A stretch of 64,000 nucleotides of DNA from Streptomyces hawaiiensis. GTDB lineage: Bacteria; Actinomycetota; Actinomycetes; Streptomycetales; Streptomycetaceae. Location: positions 1,860,001-1,924,000 of the forward strand of contig NZ_CP021978.1 of NCBI RefSeq assembly GCF_004803895.1, written 5' to 3'. The position numbers and the translations under genes are program-made. The stretch's first letter is position 1, and each line of letters starts with the position of its first letter. The notes beneath the pieces are model-generated. The model searched no databases and was not told the DNA's origin. It saw only the letters and a program-made list of their open reading frames with translations. Positions 1 through 7,876 of the stretch are shown piece by piece.

Positions 1-825
1 GGGCGGCCAGGGAATCGCCGGCCACTCCCCGCTGGGCTCGGGGTGGGTCCCCGAGGCCAGCAGCGCGGCGACTCGCGCGCGGGTGGCGTCGATCTCCGCG
101 CCGGTGATCAGCGGTTCGAGCCGCGCGGTGAGCGTCCCGCCCTCGGCCAGGCCCTTCCTGAGGCCTTCGAGGACGTCGGCGGCCTCCTGGGTGAGGGGCT
201 CTCCCGCCCATCCCCACAGCAGGGTCCGCAGCTTGTTCTCGGCGTTGAAGGTCACCCCGTGGTCGATGCCGAACAACCGCCCGTCCCCGGTGGGCAGCAG
301 GTGCCCGCCCTTGCGGTCGGCGTTGTTGATGACCGCGTCGAGGACCGCGAGCCGCCGCAGCCGTTCGTCGTCGGCGTGCACGAGCAGCGCGGTGCGCCCC
401 TGGCCGACCTCGGCGAAGCCGATCGCCTTCCAGCCCGGCTCGGGTTCCTCGCCGTCGACCAGGGCGAGCAGTTCCGCCTCGGGCGCCACCTCGACCCACA
501 GCTGGCACATGCCCTCGCCGTAGGGGCCGTCGCGCAGCACGGTGGGCGGCACGAGGCCCCAGCCGGTCGCCTCGCAGACCTCGTACGCGGCGACCTCGCG
601 CTGGGCCAGCGTCCCGTCCGGGAAGTCCCACAGGGGCCGCTCCCCCGCGACCGGCTTGTAGACACAGGCCGCGTCCTCGCCGTCGTACGACACCGTGCAG
701 TACAGGGCCGCGTTGGAGGCCTCACGGATGCGTCCGCGCACGGTCAGTTCGCCCCGGGCGAGCAGCTCGGCGGCGTCCGGTGGAGGTGTCACGCTCCGCG
801 GCGGTATCCGTTCTGGCGCGGACAT
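1..825 (-). CDS. SCO1664-family kinase-like protein, 3' end cut by window edge
   Basis: The reading frame stays open for 275 codons from an ATG at 825 to the window edge, so the C-terminus is missing. The start is preceded by GGAAGGA six bases upstream and lies inside the end of the DUF3090 gene (37-base overlap), which implies translational coupling. I recognise it as the conserved actinobacterial SCO1664 family. The motifs NNADRKGGHLL followed by FGIDHGVTF resemble the catalytic N/D and D-x-G positions of PI3/PI4-kinase or HipA-like folds; that resemblance is my inference and activity is unknown. From memory the next gene in relatives is mshC of mycothiol synthesis. Family confidence is high, function low. 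Confidence 0.85.
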   Translation of the reverse strand, partial: MSAPERIPPRSVTPPPDAAELLARGELTVRGRIREASNAALYCTVSYDGEDAACVYKPVAGERPLWDFPDGTLAQREVAAYEVCEATGWGLVPPTVLRDGPYGEGMCQLWVEVAPEAELLALVDGEEPEPGWKAIGFAEVGQGRTALLVHADDERLRRLAVLDAVINNADRKGGHLLPTGDGRLFGIDHGVTFNAENKLRTLLWGWAGEPLTQEAADVLEGLRKGLAEGGTLTARLEPLITGAEIDATRARVAALLASGTHPEPSGEWPAIPWPP

Positions 826-1376
826 ACGTGTCCTTCCGGGTCGAGCGGGAGGCTGCACAGCGGGCACGGCGGCCGCCCGGCGTTGACGACGTCGAGAGCG
901 CGCTTGGCGAAGGCCCTGGCCTGCGCGCCGGTGAGCCGGACCCGCAGCATCGGGGGCCCGTTCTCCTCGTCCTGGAGCAGCTGCTCCTCGGCCTCGGCGA
1001 GGTCCTCCTCGGATTCCGCGTCGAGCTCCACGAGCGCCTGCGCCTCGACGATCATGAGCTGCTCGTCGCCGTCCCAGGCGAGCGCCATGGTGCCGACCCG
1101 GAACTCCTCCTCGATGGGGGTGTCCAGCGGGGCGGTGTCGGTGTCCGACGGTGCGACGGCGGGGACGTGGGCGCTGCCGCCGCTACGGCGTACGACCTCG
1201 TCGAGCAGTTCGTCCATGCGTTCGGCGAGCGCGGCGACCTGGGTCTTCTCCAGGGCCACGCTGGTCACCCGGGAGCCGGCGGAGGCCTGGAGGAAGAACG
1301 AACGGCGCCCGGGCAGTCCGACCGTACCGGCTACGAAACGCTCCGGATGGTCGTAGAGGAACACCTGACGGGACAC
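789..1376 (-). CDS. DUF3090 family protein
   Basis: A 195-residue protein beginning VSRQVFLYDHPERFVAGTVG, the typical DUF3090 N-terminus, so the GTG at 1376 is preferred over an upstream ATG. The C-terminal tail has CPLCSLPLDPEGHVC, a C-x2-C plus C arrangement that could bind zinc. The middle is acidic. It sits between the histidine phosphatase (upstream) and the SCO1664-family gene (downstream, overlapping), a trio that is conserved in actinobacteria. No biochemical role is known to me. Confidence 0.9.
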   Translation of the reverse strand: MSRQVFLYDHPERFVAGTVGLPGRRSFFLQASAGSRVTSVALEKTQVAALAERMDELLDEVVRRSGGSAHVPAVAPSDTDTAPLDTPIEEEFRVGTMALAWDGDEQLMIVEAQALVELDAESEEDLAEAEEQLLQDEENGPPMLRVRLTGAQARAFAKRALDVVNAGRPPCPLCSLPLDPEGHVCPRQNGYRRGA

Positions 1377-1454
1377 GTCCTGTCTCCATTGGAATCGTGG
1401 GAACCGTGTGACCACGGCACTGCTGCGACCGCTTCACCCTACTGCGGCGAACGA

Positions 1455-2141
1455 TCACGGTGCGCCCGCACCACCCCCGACTTCGGCCTCGCCGCCCGGC
1501 GGTTCCTCGCGCGGCACGAGGGTCGTGAAGTCGCCGGTGTCGCCGAGCCGGACGAGAAACGGACGCAGTCGTGTGTAGCGGATCGCGGTGATGGAACACG
1601 GTTCGACGGAAATCCGCTGGAAGAGGTCCAGGTGAAGTCCGAGTGCGTCCGCGACGAGCGACTTGATGATGTCGCCGTGCGAGCACATCAGGTAGACGGC
1701 GTCGGCTCCGTGGTCGCGCTCCACGCGCGCGTTCCACTCGCGTACGGCCTCGGCGGCGCGCGTCTGCATGGCCCGCATGGACTCCCCGCCGGGGAACGCC
1801 GCCGCGGAGGGGTGCGCCTGCACCACCTCCATCAGGGGCTCGTCCGTCAGCTCGGCGAGCTTGCGGCCGGACCAGTCGCCGTAGTGGCACTCGCCGATGC
1901 GCTCGTCGGTGTGCGGGCTCAGGTCCGGCCGGGCCTCGAGCAGCGGCCGGATGGTTTCCCGGCAGCGTTGGAGCGGGCTGGTGACGATTTCGGCGAGGGG
2001 CAGTTCGGCCAGCCGCCCGGGGAGCGCGGCGGCCTGCGCGGCGCCGCGCTCGTCGAGGGCGACACCGGGCGTCCAGCCGGCGAGCAGTCCCTCTGTATTG
2101 GCGGTGGAGCGTCCGTGCCTGACCAGGATCAGCGTGGGCAT
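1455..2141 (-). CDS. Histidine phosphatase family protein (MSMEG_4193-type phosphomutase-like)
   Basis: A 228-residue protein starting MPTLILVRHGRST, which carries the RHG phosphohistidine motif at residues 8-10; the second catalytic histidine is probably in MCSHGDIIKSL. The ATG at 2141 is chosen because the RHG motif of this family lies within the first ten residues; a longer frame adds 27 unrelated residues. It is the first gene of the minus-strand unit with DUF3090 and the SCO1664-family gene. The family is annotated as a putative phosphomutase or phosphatase; the substrate is unknown. Divergent from corA, 61 bases away. Confidence 0.9.
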   Translation of the reverse strand: MPTLILVRHGRSTANTEGLLAGWTPGVALDERGAAQAAALPGRLAELPLAEIVTSPLQRCRETIRPLLEARPDLSPHTDERIGECHYGDWSGRKLAELTDEPLMEVVQAHPSAAAFPGGESMRAMQTRAAEAVREWNARVERDHGADAVYLMCSHGDIIKSLVADALGLHLDLFQRISVEPCSITAIRYTRLRPFLVRLGDTGDFTTLVPREEPPGGEAEVGGGAGAP

Positions 2142-2202
2142 GCGGTCCAGCGTAGGCGCACGCGCGCGTACGGTGTTGTTCGAGTGACGGGAGACTCGCT
2201 TC

Positions 2203-3198
2203 GTGATCGTCGACTGTGCCATCTACCGCGAGGGACAGCGGACGGAAGGGCCCGAGGACCTCTCCGACGCCCTGGGTGAGGCCCGCACGGCGGGCGGGTT
2301 CGTGTGGATCGGGCTGCACGAGCCGACGGAAGGCGAATTCGACCATGTGACCCGGGAATTCGGGCTGCACCCGCTGGCCGTCGAGGACGCCCTCAAGGCC
2401 CACCAGCGACCCAAGCTGGAGGTGTACGACGACTCGCTCTTCGTGGTGCTCAAGCCGGTGGCGTACGAGCCGCAGAGCGACACCGTCTCCTCCGGCGAGA
2501 TCATGATCTTCCTGGGCGACTCGTTCGTGGTGACCGTCCGGCACGGCGAGGGCTCCCCGCTCAAGGCCGTGCGCCACCGGCTGGAGCAGGAGCCGGAGCT
2601 GCTCGTCAAAGGCCCCACGGCCGTGCTGTACGCGGTCGCCGACGCCACGGTCGACCACTATCTGGACGTGGCGACCGAGTTGCAGACCGACCTGGAGGGG
2701 CTGGAGGCCGAGGTGTTCTCGCCGGACGGCGGGGGCTCACGGAACACGGCGTCCCGGATCTACGACTTCAAGAGGCAGGTCCTGGAGTTCCGCCGGGCGA
2801 CCGGCCCGCTGGCCCCGCCGATGAGCCGGCTGGCGGGCACGGCGTCGTCCGGGGTGACCGTGCCGTTCGTGGACGACCGGGCCCGGCCGTTCTTCCGCGA
2901 CGTCAGCGACCACCTCACGCGCGTGAACGAGTCCGTGGAGAACCTGGACCGGCTGGTGTCGGACATTCTCTCGGCGCACCTGGCGCAGATGAGCGTCCGG
3001 CAGAACGACGACATGCGGAAGATCTCCGCGTGGGCGGCCATGGCCGCGATCCCCACGATGCTCGCGGGGATCTACGGCATGAACTTCGAGCACATGCCCG
3101 AGCTGCGCTGGGTCTGGTCCTATCCGGCGCTGCTGGTGCTGATGGCCGGGCTGGAGGTGATGGTGTTCCGGCTGTTCAAGCGCCGGGGCTGGCTGTAG
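2203..3198 (+). CDS. corA: CorA family magnesium/cobalt transporter
   Basis: A 331-residue protein with a long cytoplasmic N-terminal domain, a helical stalk (about residues 190-265), and two C-terminal membrane helices. The loop between them has YGMNFEHMPEL, which contains the GMN signature of CorA channels at the pore mouth. It ends in basic residues (FKRRGWL), as is usual for the family. Start is GTG at 2203 with GGGAGA upstream. The gene is convergent with the ferritin-like gene, whose stop is only 11 bases away. Role: Mg2+ (or Co2+) uptake through the cytoplasmic membrane. Confidence 0.95.
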   Translation: MIVDCAIYREGQRTEGPEDLSDALGEARTAGGFVWIGLHEPTEGEFDHVTREFGLHPLAVEDALKAHQRPKLEVYDDSLFVVLKPVAYEPQSDTVSSGEIMIFLGDSFVVTVRHGEGSPLKAVRHRLEQEPELLVKGPTAVLYAVADATVDHYLDVATELQTDLEGLEAEVFSPDGGGSRNTASRIYDFKRQVLEFRRATGPLAPPMSRLAGTASSGVTVPFVDDRARPFFRDVSDHLTRVNESVENLDRLVSDILSAHLAQMSVRQNDDMRKISAWAAMAAIPTMLAGIYGMNFEHMPELRWVWSYPALLVLMAGLEVMVFRLFKRRGWL

Positions 3199-3209
3199 AG
3201 CGAGCCGGC

Positions 3210-3998
3210 TCAGGCGAACTCGGGTTCCGGCGACGCGGGACCGCCGAGGGCGTTGCGGCGCTCGGGCGCCGTCAGCGACACCATCCGGCGCCAGCCGCCC
3301 ATGCGTTCGTACGCGTACATCGCGTGGATGCCCGCCGCGAGCACCGCCGACTTGGCCTTGGACCAGCCGAGGATGCGGCCCATGTGCGCCATGACGGCGA
3401 GGCTGACGTCCCGGTAGATCCGGATCTCGGCGTGCGCGCACTCGCGCAGGGTGCGCTGGATGGCCCGGCCGTGGCCCGCGTGGGCGAAGCGCAGCAGTTC
3501 CTCGTGGCAGTAGGCGAGGTGGTTGTCCTCGTCGTGGGAGATCTGCTTGACCGCGCGGCCGATGCCGGGGTGGTCGGCGAAGTGCTTGCGGAGCAGGTCC
3601 ATCTGCTCGGAGGCGCGCTGCTCGGTGACCCTGCTGTGCGAGAGGTAGGTGACGATGTCCTGGACCGTGAGCCGCTCGTCGCGCTTGAGCTGCTCGTGGG
3701 CGAGGCCGATGCCGTTCTTCTCCAGGAGCATGGTGTAGTCGGTCTCCGGCGGGACCGGGACGGGGTCGAGGCCGCGCTTCTTCATCAGCGCGTTGAAGAT
3801 CCGGCCGTGCTTGTCCTCGTCGGCGCCGTGCCGGCTGATCTTGGGGGCGAGTTCACGTTCGGTCTCGGGCACGAGCGCGGCGATACGGGCGTTCTCCCAG
3901 CCGCCCTGGGACTCACCGCTCGCGGCGATGGAGCAGAACAGGGCGAAGGACTCGTCGTTGTCGAGGATCTCCTGGAACAGACTCTTGGCCGAAAGCAT
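3210..3998 (-). CDS. Ferritin-like domain protein
   Basis: A 262-residue all-helical protein. Carboxylate/histidine pairs ADEDKHGRIF and SHDEDNHLAYCHEEL look like ExxH-type di-metal ligands of ferritin-like or rubrerythrin-like folds. The ATG at 3998 has GGAGAGG upstream at good spacing; a frame extension to 4238 lacks such a site and reads as low-complexity sequence. Metal binding is likely, but whether it is an oxidase, hydroxylase or storage protein is not determinable. A 24-base palindrome lies about 140 bases upstream (4135-4158). Confidence 0.85.
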   Translation of the reverse strand: MLSAKSLFQEILDNDESFALFCSIAASGESQGGWENARIAALVPETERELAPKISRHGADEDKHGRIFNALMKKRGLDPVPVPPETDYTMLLEKNGIGLAHEQLKRDERLTVQDIVTYLSHSRVTEQRASEQMDLLRKHFADHPGIGRAVKQISHDEDNHLAYCHEELLRFAHAGHGRAIQRTLRECAHAEIRIYRDVSLAVMAHMGRILGWSKAKSAVLAAGIHAMYAYERMGGWRRMVSLTAPERRNALGGPASPEPEFA

Positions 3999-4134
3999 CG
4001 TGGGCACCTCTCCCGCGCGCGCGTGGGCGTACTGCGGCATTCCGCAGGTTTCCGCGAAGACCGAGTCAAGTGCGGGGTGGAGGGCAGTGCAACAGGTGTG
4101 AGGGACAACTCCGCCGAATGGAGGACCCGGGGAC

Positions 4135-4158
4135 GTGTGTGCCGGGTCCGGCACACAC
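4135..4158. promoter_or_regulatory. 24-base palindrome upstream of ferritin-like gene
   Basis: Arms GTGTGTGCCGG and CCGGCACACAC are perfectly complementary over 11 bases with a 2-base centre. The near-zero spacer makes a stable RNA hairpin less likely and a dimeric-repressor operator more likely. It lies about 137 bases upstream of the ferritin-like start codon. Confidence 0.45.
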
Positions 4159-4272
4159 GCTCCGCCGTAACCCCCGGGGGCCCGGCGCGTTGTTCCGCGT
4201 GACGGCCGTGGCGGGGAAGACCCCCGAGCCCCCACCACGGCCGCTGAAACCTCTCGGGCCCGTCCGATGATC

Positions 4273-4301
4273 GCCGCCGCCCGCCCTTCGGGCTGGCGGC
4301 G
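4273..4301 (-). terminator. Candidate terminator of LLM oxidoreductase gene
   Basis: A G+C hairpin with a TTCG loop (arms CGCCGCCCGCCC and GGGCTGGCGGCG, with mismatches) about 160 bases beyond the LLM stop. There is no T-tract, as is common in Streptomyces. Confidence 0.35.
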
Positions 4302-4462
4302 CGGCGTCCGGTGCGTGGTGAGGGGGTGCCCCCTCCTCGCGGAGCTTGGCGGAGTGCCGGGCGTCGGGGGCAGGCGCCACTTTCACAACAGGCCCTGCGG
4401 CGTCCGGCGCGGCGAGTGGGCGCACCCCGCGTCGCGCGGCAGGCGGACTTTGCGGGGAGCCC

Positions 4463-5518
4463 CTAGGCGAGCCCGGCGCGTTCCAGGGCCTCCGTGCCGG
4501 CCCTCAGGGACGCGAGCCGCTCGTCGAGCGTGAAGCCCGCGGGCGCGAGGGACAGGGTGGTGACTCCGGCCGCGGCATAGGCCTTCATCCGGTCCGCGAT
4601 CCGGTCGACGGAACCGAGCAGGGTCGTCTTGTCGATCAGGTCGTGCGGCACGGCGGCCGCGGCGCCCTGCTTGTCGCCGGAGAGGTACTTGCTCTGGATC
4701 TCGGCGGCTTCCTGCTCGTAGCCCATGCGCTGGGCGAGCTGGTTGTAGAAGTTCTGCTTGGGACTGCCCATGCCGCCGACGTACAGCGCAGTGTAGGGGC
4801 GGAAGGTGTCGGCGAGCGTGGCCACGTCCTTGTCGTCGCCGACGGCGAGCGGCAGGGTCGGGCAGACGTCGAACCCGTCGAGGGTCTTGCCGGCCTTCTC
4901 TCGCCCGGCGCGCAGGTGCTTGATCGTCGTGTCCTCGAGGTGCTCGGCGGACGGGAAGATCAGCAGAGCGCCGTCGGCGATCTCGCCGGTCTGCTCGAGG
5001 TTCTTCGGGCCGATCGCGGCGATGTACAGCGGGATGTGCTCGCGCTGCGGGTGCACGGTCAGCTTGATCGGCTTGCCCGGGCCGCCGGGCAGGGGCAGCG
5101 TCCAGTGCTGTCCCTCGTAGGACAGACGCTCGCGGGTCATGGCCTTGCGGACGATCTCGACGTACTCGCGGGTGCGGGCGAGCGGCTTGTCGAACTTGAC
5201 GCCGTACCAGCCCTCGGAGACCTGCGGGCCGGAGACGCCGAGGCCGAGGCGGAAGCGGCCGCCGGAAAGGGAGTCGAGGGTGGCTGCCGTCATGGCCGTC
5301 ATCGCGGGCTGGCGGGCCGGGATCTGGAAGATGGCGGAGCCGACGTCGATGCGCTCGGTCTGGGCGGCGACCCAGCTCAGTACGGTGGCGGCGTCGGAGC
5401 CGTAGGCCTCGGCGGCCCAGCAGACGGCGTATCCGAGCCGGTCGGCCTCCTGGGCGACGGCCAGGTTGTCCGCGTCCATTCCGGCACCCCAGTAGCCGAG
5501 GTTGATACCGAGCTGCAT
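4463..5518 (-). CDS. LLM class F420-dependent oxidoreductase
   Basis: A 351-residue luciferase-like monooxygenase-fold protein starting MQLGINLGYWGAG. It has the barrel motif LSGGRFRLGLGVSGPQVSEGWYG, typical of actinobacterial F420-dependent enzymes, and C-terminal ERIADRMKAYAAAGVTTL-like flavin/F420-barrel sequence. It probably uses reduced F420 for hydride transfer to an unknown substrate in the cytosol. It is monocistronic, divergent from pectate lyase. A perfect 14-base palindrome lies 12 bases upstream of the start codon, so repression is likely. Confidence 0.9.
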   Translation of the reverse strand: MQLGINLGYWGAGMDADNLAVAQEADRLGYAVCWAAEAYGSDAATVLSWVAAQTERIDVGSAIFQIPARQPAMTAMTAATLDSLSGGRFRLGLGVSGPQVSEGWYGVKFDKPLARTREYVEIVRKAMTRERLSYEGQHWTLPLPGGPGKPIKLTVHPQREHIPLYIAAIGPKNLEQTGEIADGALLIFPSAEHLEDTTIKHLRAGREKAGKTLDGFDVCPTLPLAVGDDKDVATLADTFRPYTALYVGGMGSPKQNFYNQLAQRMGYEQEAAEIQSKYLSGDKQGAAAAVPHDLIDKTTLLGSVDRIADRMKAYAAAGVTTLSLAPAGFTLDERLASLRAGTEALERAGLA

Positions 5519-5529
5519 GCCACATCCCC

Positions 5530-5543
5530 TTACTGATCAGTAA
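5530..5543. promoter_or_regulatory. Palindromic operator upstream of LLM oxidoreductase
   Basis: TTACTGATCAGTAA is a perfect 14-base palindrome, AT-rich against a very G+C-rich background. It is 12-25 bases upstream of the LLM start codon, where a bound repressor would block transcription or the leader. The form fits TetR-type operators; the regulator is not identifiable here. Confidence 0.6.
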
Positions 5544-5677
5544 CGTGCCTTGTGCGGGCACCTTAGCGCGGGCGCGGGGGCGCGGTACACGGCCACACCC
5601 CGATCTGCCTTTCAGATGCGTGAACAAAAATCAAGGACGCGACCATTGACGCGTGCACGGCAAGTTCGTACTTTCGC

Positions 5678-5693
5678 TGGAAAGCGCTTTCCA
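5678..5693. promoter_or_regulatory. LacI-family operator upstream of pectate lyase
   Basis: TGGAAAGCGCTTTCCA is a perfect 16-base palindrome with the central CG of LacI/GalR-family operators. It lies 36-51 bases upstream of the pectate lyase start. Streptomyces glycoside-degrading genes are commonly controlled by such sites (for example CebR), so induction by pectin fragments is a reasonable inference. Confidence 0.7.
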
Positions 5694-5728
5694 TCACCCA
5701 CCTTCCGCAGACGAACGGAGAGGCAAGG

Positions 5729-6832
5729 ATGAAGCGAGCACTCCCCCTGAGGCTCCACGCGGCACTGGCCACGATGGCCCTCGCCGCCGCGACCGGCACG
5801 CTGGTGTCGATGCCCGAGGCATCGGCGGCGACCGGCAGCGCCACCGGCTACGCGGCCCAGAACGGAGGAACCACCGGCGGCGCCGGAGGCCGGACGGTCC
5901 GGGCGACGACGGGAACGGCGATACACCAGGCCCTGTGCGGCCGGGCGAGCACGAGCACCCCGATCATCATCGAGGTCGCGGGAACCATCAACCACGCCAA
6001 CACCAAGAAGGTCTCCGGCAGCGGCTGCGACACCGCCGACGGCGTGATCGAGCTCAAGAAGGTCAGCAACGTGACCGTCGTCGGAGTCGGCAGTGGCGCC
6101 GTCTTCGACCAACTGGGCATCCACATCCGCGAATCGAAGAACATCATCATCCAGAACGTGACCGTCCGGAACGTCAAGAAGTCGGGCTCCCCCACGTCCA
6201 ACGGCGGGGATGCCATCGGTATCGAGCGCAACGTCCGCAACGTCTGGATCGACCACACCACCCTGGAGGCCTCGGGCGGCGAGTCGGAGGGCTTCGACGG
6301 CCTGTTCGACCTCAAGGACAACACCCAGTACGTGACCCTGTCCTACAGCGTCCTGCGCAACTCCGGCCGGGGCGGCCTGGTCGGGAACAGCGAGAGCGAC
6401 CGGTCGAACGGCTACATCACGTACCACCACAACCGGTACGAGAACATCGACTCGCGCGCCCCGCTGCTGCGCGGCGGCATCGCGCACATCTACAACAACC
6501 ACTACGTGCGCCTCAACGAGTCCGGCATCAACTCCCGGGCCGGCGCCCGCGCCAAGGTGGACAACAACTACTTCGAGGACTCCAAGGACGTCCTCGGCAC
6601 CTTCTACACCGACCAGGCCGGCTATTGGCAGGTCGGCGGCAACATCTTCGACAACGTGACCTGGTCCAGCCCCGGCAGCGAGAACCGTCCGGCCGGCCCC
6701 GACCCGAAGTCGAACACCACCGTCACCCTCCCGTACTCGTTCACTGCGGACGCCGCCGGCTGCGTGCCGGCCATCGTGAACCGAACGGCGGGCGCCGGCA
6801 AGGGCCTTCAGGTCTCGGACGGCAAGTGCTAG
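5729..6832 (+). CDS. Secreted pectate lyase, polysaccharide lyase family 1
   Basis: A 367-residue protein with a Sec signal (basic MKR, hydrophobic stretch, cleavage near PEASAA around residue 35). The body is a PL1 parallel beta-helix: NVWIDHTTL (the conserved vWiDH element), acidic calcium-binding positions in SEGFDGLFD, and RAPLLRGG carrying the R-x-P-x-x-R catalytic arginine motif. It ends in a Cys that may pair with an upstream Cys. It would cleave polygalacturonate by beta-elimination outside the cell. Start ATG is supported by GGAGAGG upstream. Likely controlled through the LacI-type palindrome at 5678-5693. Confidence 0.93.
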   Translation: MKRALPLRLHAALATMALAAATGTLVSMPEASAATGSATGYAAQNGGTTGGAGGRTVRATTGTAIHQALCGRASTSTPIIIEVAGTINHANTKKVSGSGCDTADGVIELKKVSNVTVVGVGSGAVFDQLGIHIRESKNIIIQNVTVRNVKKSGSPTSNGGDAIGIERNVRNVWIDHTTLEASGGESEGFDGLFDLKDNTQYVTLSYSVLRNSGRGGLVGNSESDRSNGYITYHHNRYENIDSRAPLLRGGIAHIYNNHYVRLNESGINSRAGARAKVDNNYFEDSKDVLGTFYTDQAGYWQVGGNIFDNVTWSSPGSENRPAGPDPKSNTTVTLPYSFTADAAGCVPAIVNRTAGAGKGLQVSDGKC

Positions 6833-6889
6833 CAATCGGTGGTCCGCAGCCACCCACACCGTAGGTTCTGGCCAGTAATCTCGGCGTTC

Positions 6890-7876
6890 ATGGAGCAGAG
6901 GCATCTCGGCCACACCGGCCTTCGTGTGTCCCGGATCGGGCTCGGCACCCTGACCTGGGGGCGGGACACCGACGAGCACGACGCCGCGGACCTGATGAAG
7001 TCGTTCTGGGAAGCGGGCGGGACCCTCGTCGACACCGCGGACGTGTACGGCGACGGTGAGGCCGAGTACCTGCTCGGCAGGCTCATGGACGGGCTGGTGC
7101 CCCGTCGTGATCTGATCATCTCGACCAAGGCCGGCAGCGTGCCGGACCCCGACCGCCGCTTCGACTGCTCCCGCGGCCATCTGCTCTCCGCGCTGGACGG
7201 TTCGCTCTCCCGGCTCGGCACCGAGTACGTCGACCTGTGGCATGTGCACGCGTTCGACCCGGACACCCCGCTGGAGGAGACGCTCCAGGCTCTCGACCTG
7301 GCAGTCTCCAGCGGGCGTGCCCGCTATGCCGCCGTCTCCAACTTCTGCGGCTGGCAGCTGGCCAGGGCCGCGACCTGGCAGTTGGCGGCCCCCGGAACCC
7401 GGACCCGGCTGGCCGGTGCGCAGCTGGAGTACTCCCTGCTCCAGCGTGGCGTCGAGCGCGAGGTGCTGCCGGCCGCGCTCGATCTGGGCATAGGCCTGCT
7501 GCCGTCCTCGCCGCTCGGGCGCGGGGTGCTGACGGGCAAGTACCGGGGCGACGCGATGCCGCCGGACTCGCGCGGTGCGTCGGAGCACCTCGCGCCGTTC
7601 GTCGCGCCGTACCTCGACGACACGGCGAGCCGCATCGTGGACGCCGTGGCGACCGCGGCCGACGGGCTGGCGGTGACGCCGCTCCAGGTGGCCCTGGCGT
7701 GGGTCCGCGACCGGCCCGGCGTGACCGCCCCGATCGTCGGCGCGCGCAACGCGCAGCAGCTCACGGCGGCATTGTCAGTGGAGACCCTTAGTCTTCCTGA
7801 CGAGATCTGCCGGGCGCTCGACGATGTGTCGGCGCCCGTGCACCGCTATCCCGATCACGACTGGAGCACGCTGTGA
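6890..7876 (+). CDS. Aldo/keto reductase
   Basis: A 328-residue TIM-barrel oxidoreductase starting MEQRHLGHTGLRVSRIGLGT. The catalytic tetrad is visible: Asp and Tyr in DTADVYGDGE, Lys in STKAG, His in LWHVHAFD. The C-terminal NADPH-binding portion is PIVGARNAQQL. A TAATCT box at 6876-6881 lies eight bases before the ATG and there is no ribosome site, so the mRNA is probably leaderless. The stop overlaps the GTG of the next gene (GTGA), so the two are translationally coupled. Substrate unknown. Confidence 0.92.
   Translation: MEQRHLGHTGLRVSRIGLGTLTWGRDTDEHDAADLMKSFWEAGGTLVDTADVYGDGEAEYLLGRLMDGLVPRRDLIISTKAGSVPDPDRRFDCSRGHLLSALDGSLSRLGTEYVDLWHVHAFDPDTPLEETLQALDLAVSSGRARYAAVSNFCGWQLARAATWQLAAPGTRTRLAGAQLEYSLLQRGVEREVLPAALDLGIGLLPSSPLGRGVLTGKYRGDAMPPDSRGASEHLAPFVAPYLDDTASRIVDAVATAADGLAVTPLQVALAWVRDRPGVTAPIVGARNAQQLTAALSVETLSLPDEICRALDDVSAPVHRYPDHDWSTL

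Larger units (their letters stand above)
3999..4462. other. 464-base intergenic region between ferritin-like and LLM genes
   Basis: No credible gene is present. It holds the ribosome site of the ferritin-like gene (about 4003-4012), a 24-base palindrome (4135-4158) and a G+C-rich hairpin (4273-4301) that can serve as the terminator of the LLM oxidoreductase on the minus strand. Short frames in this region have low-complexity Arg/Gly/Pro composition and no family resemblance. Confidence 0.6.
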
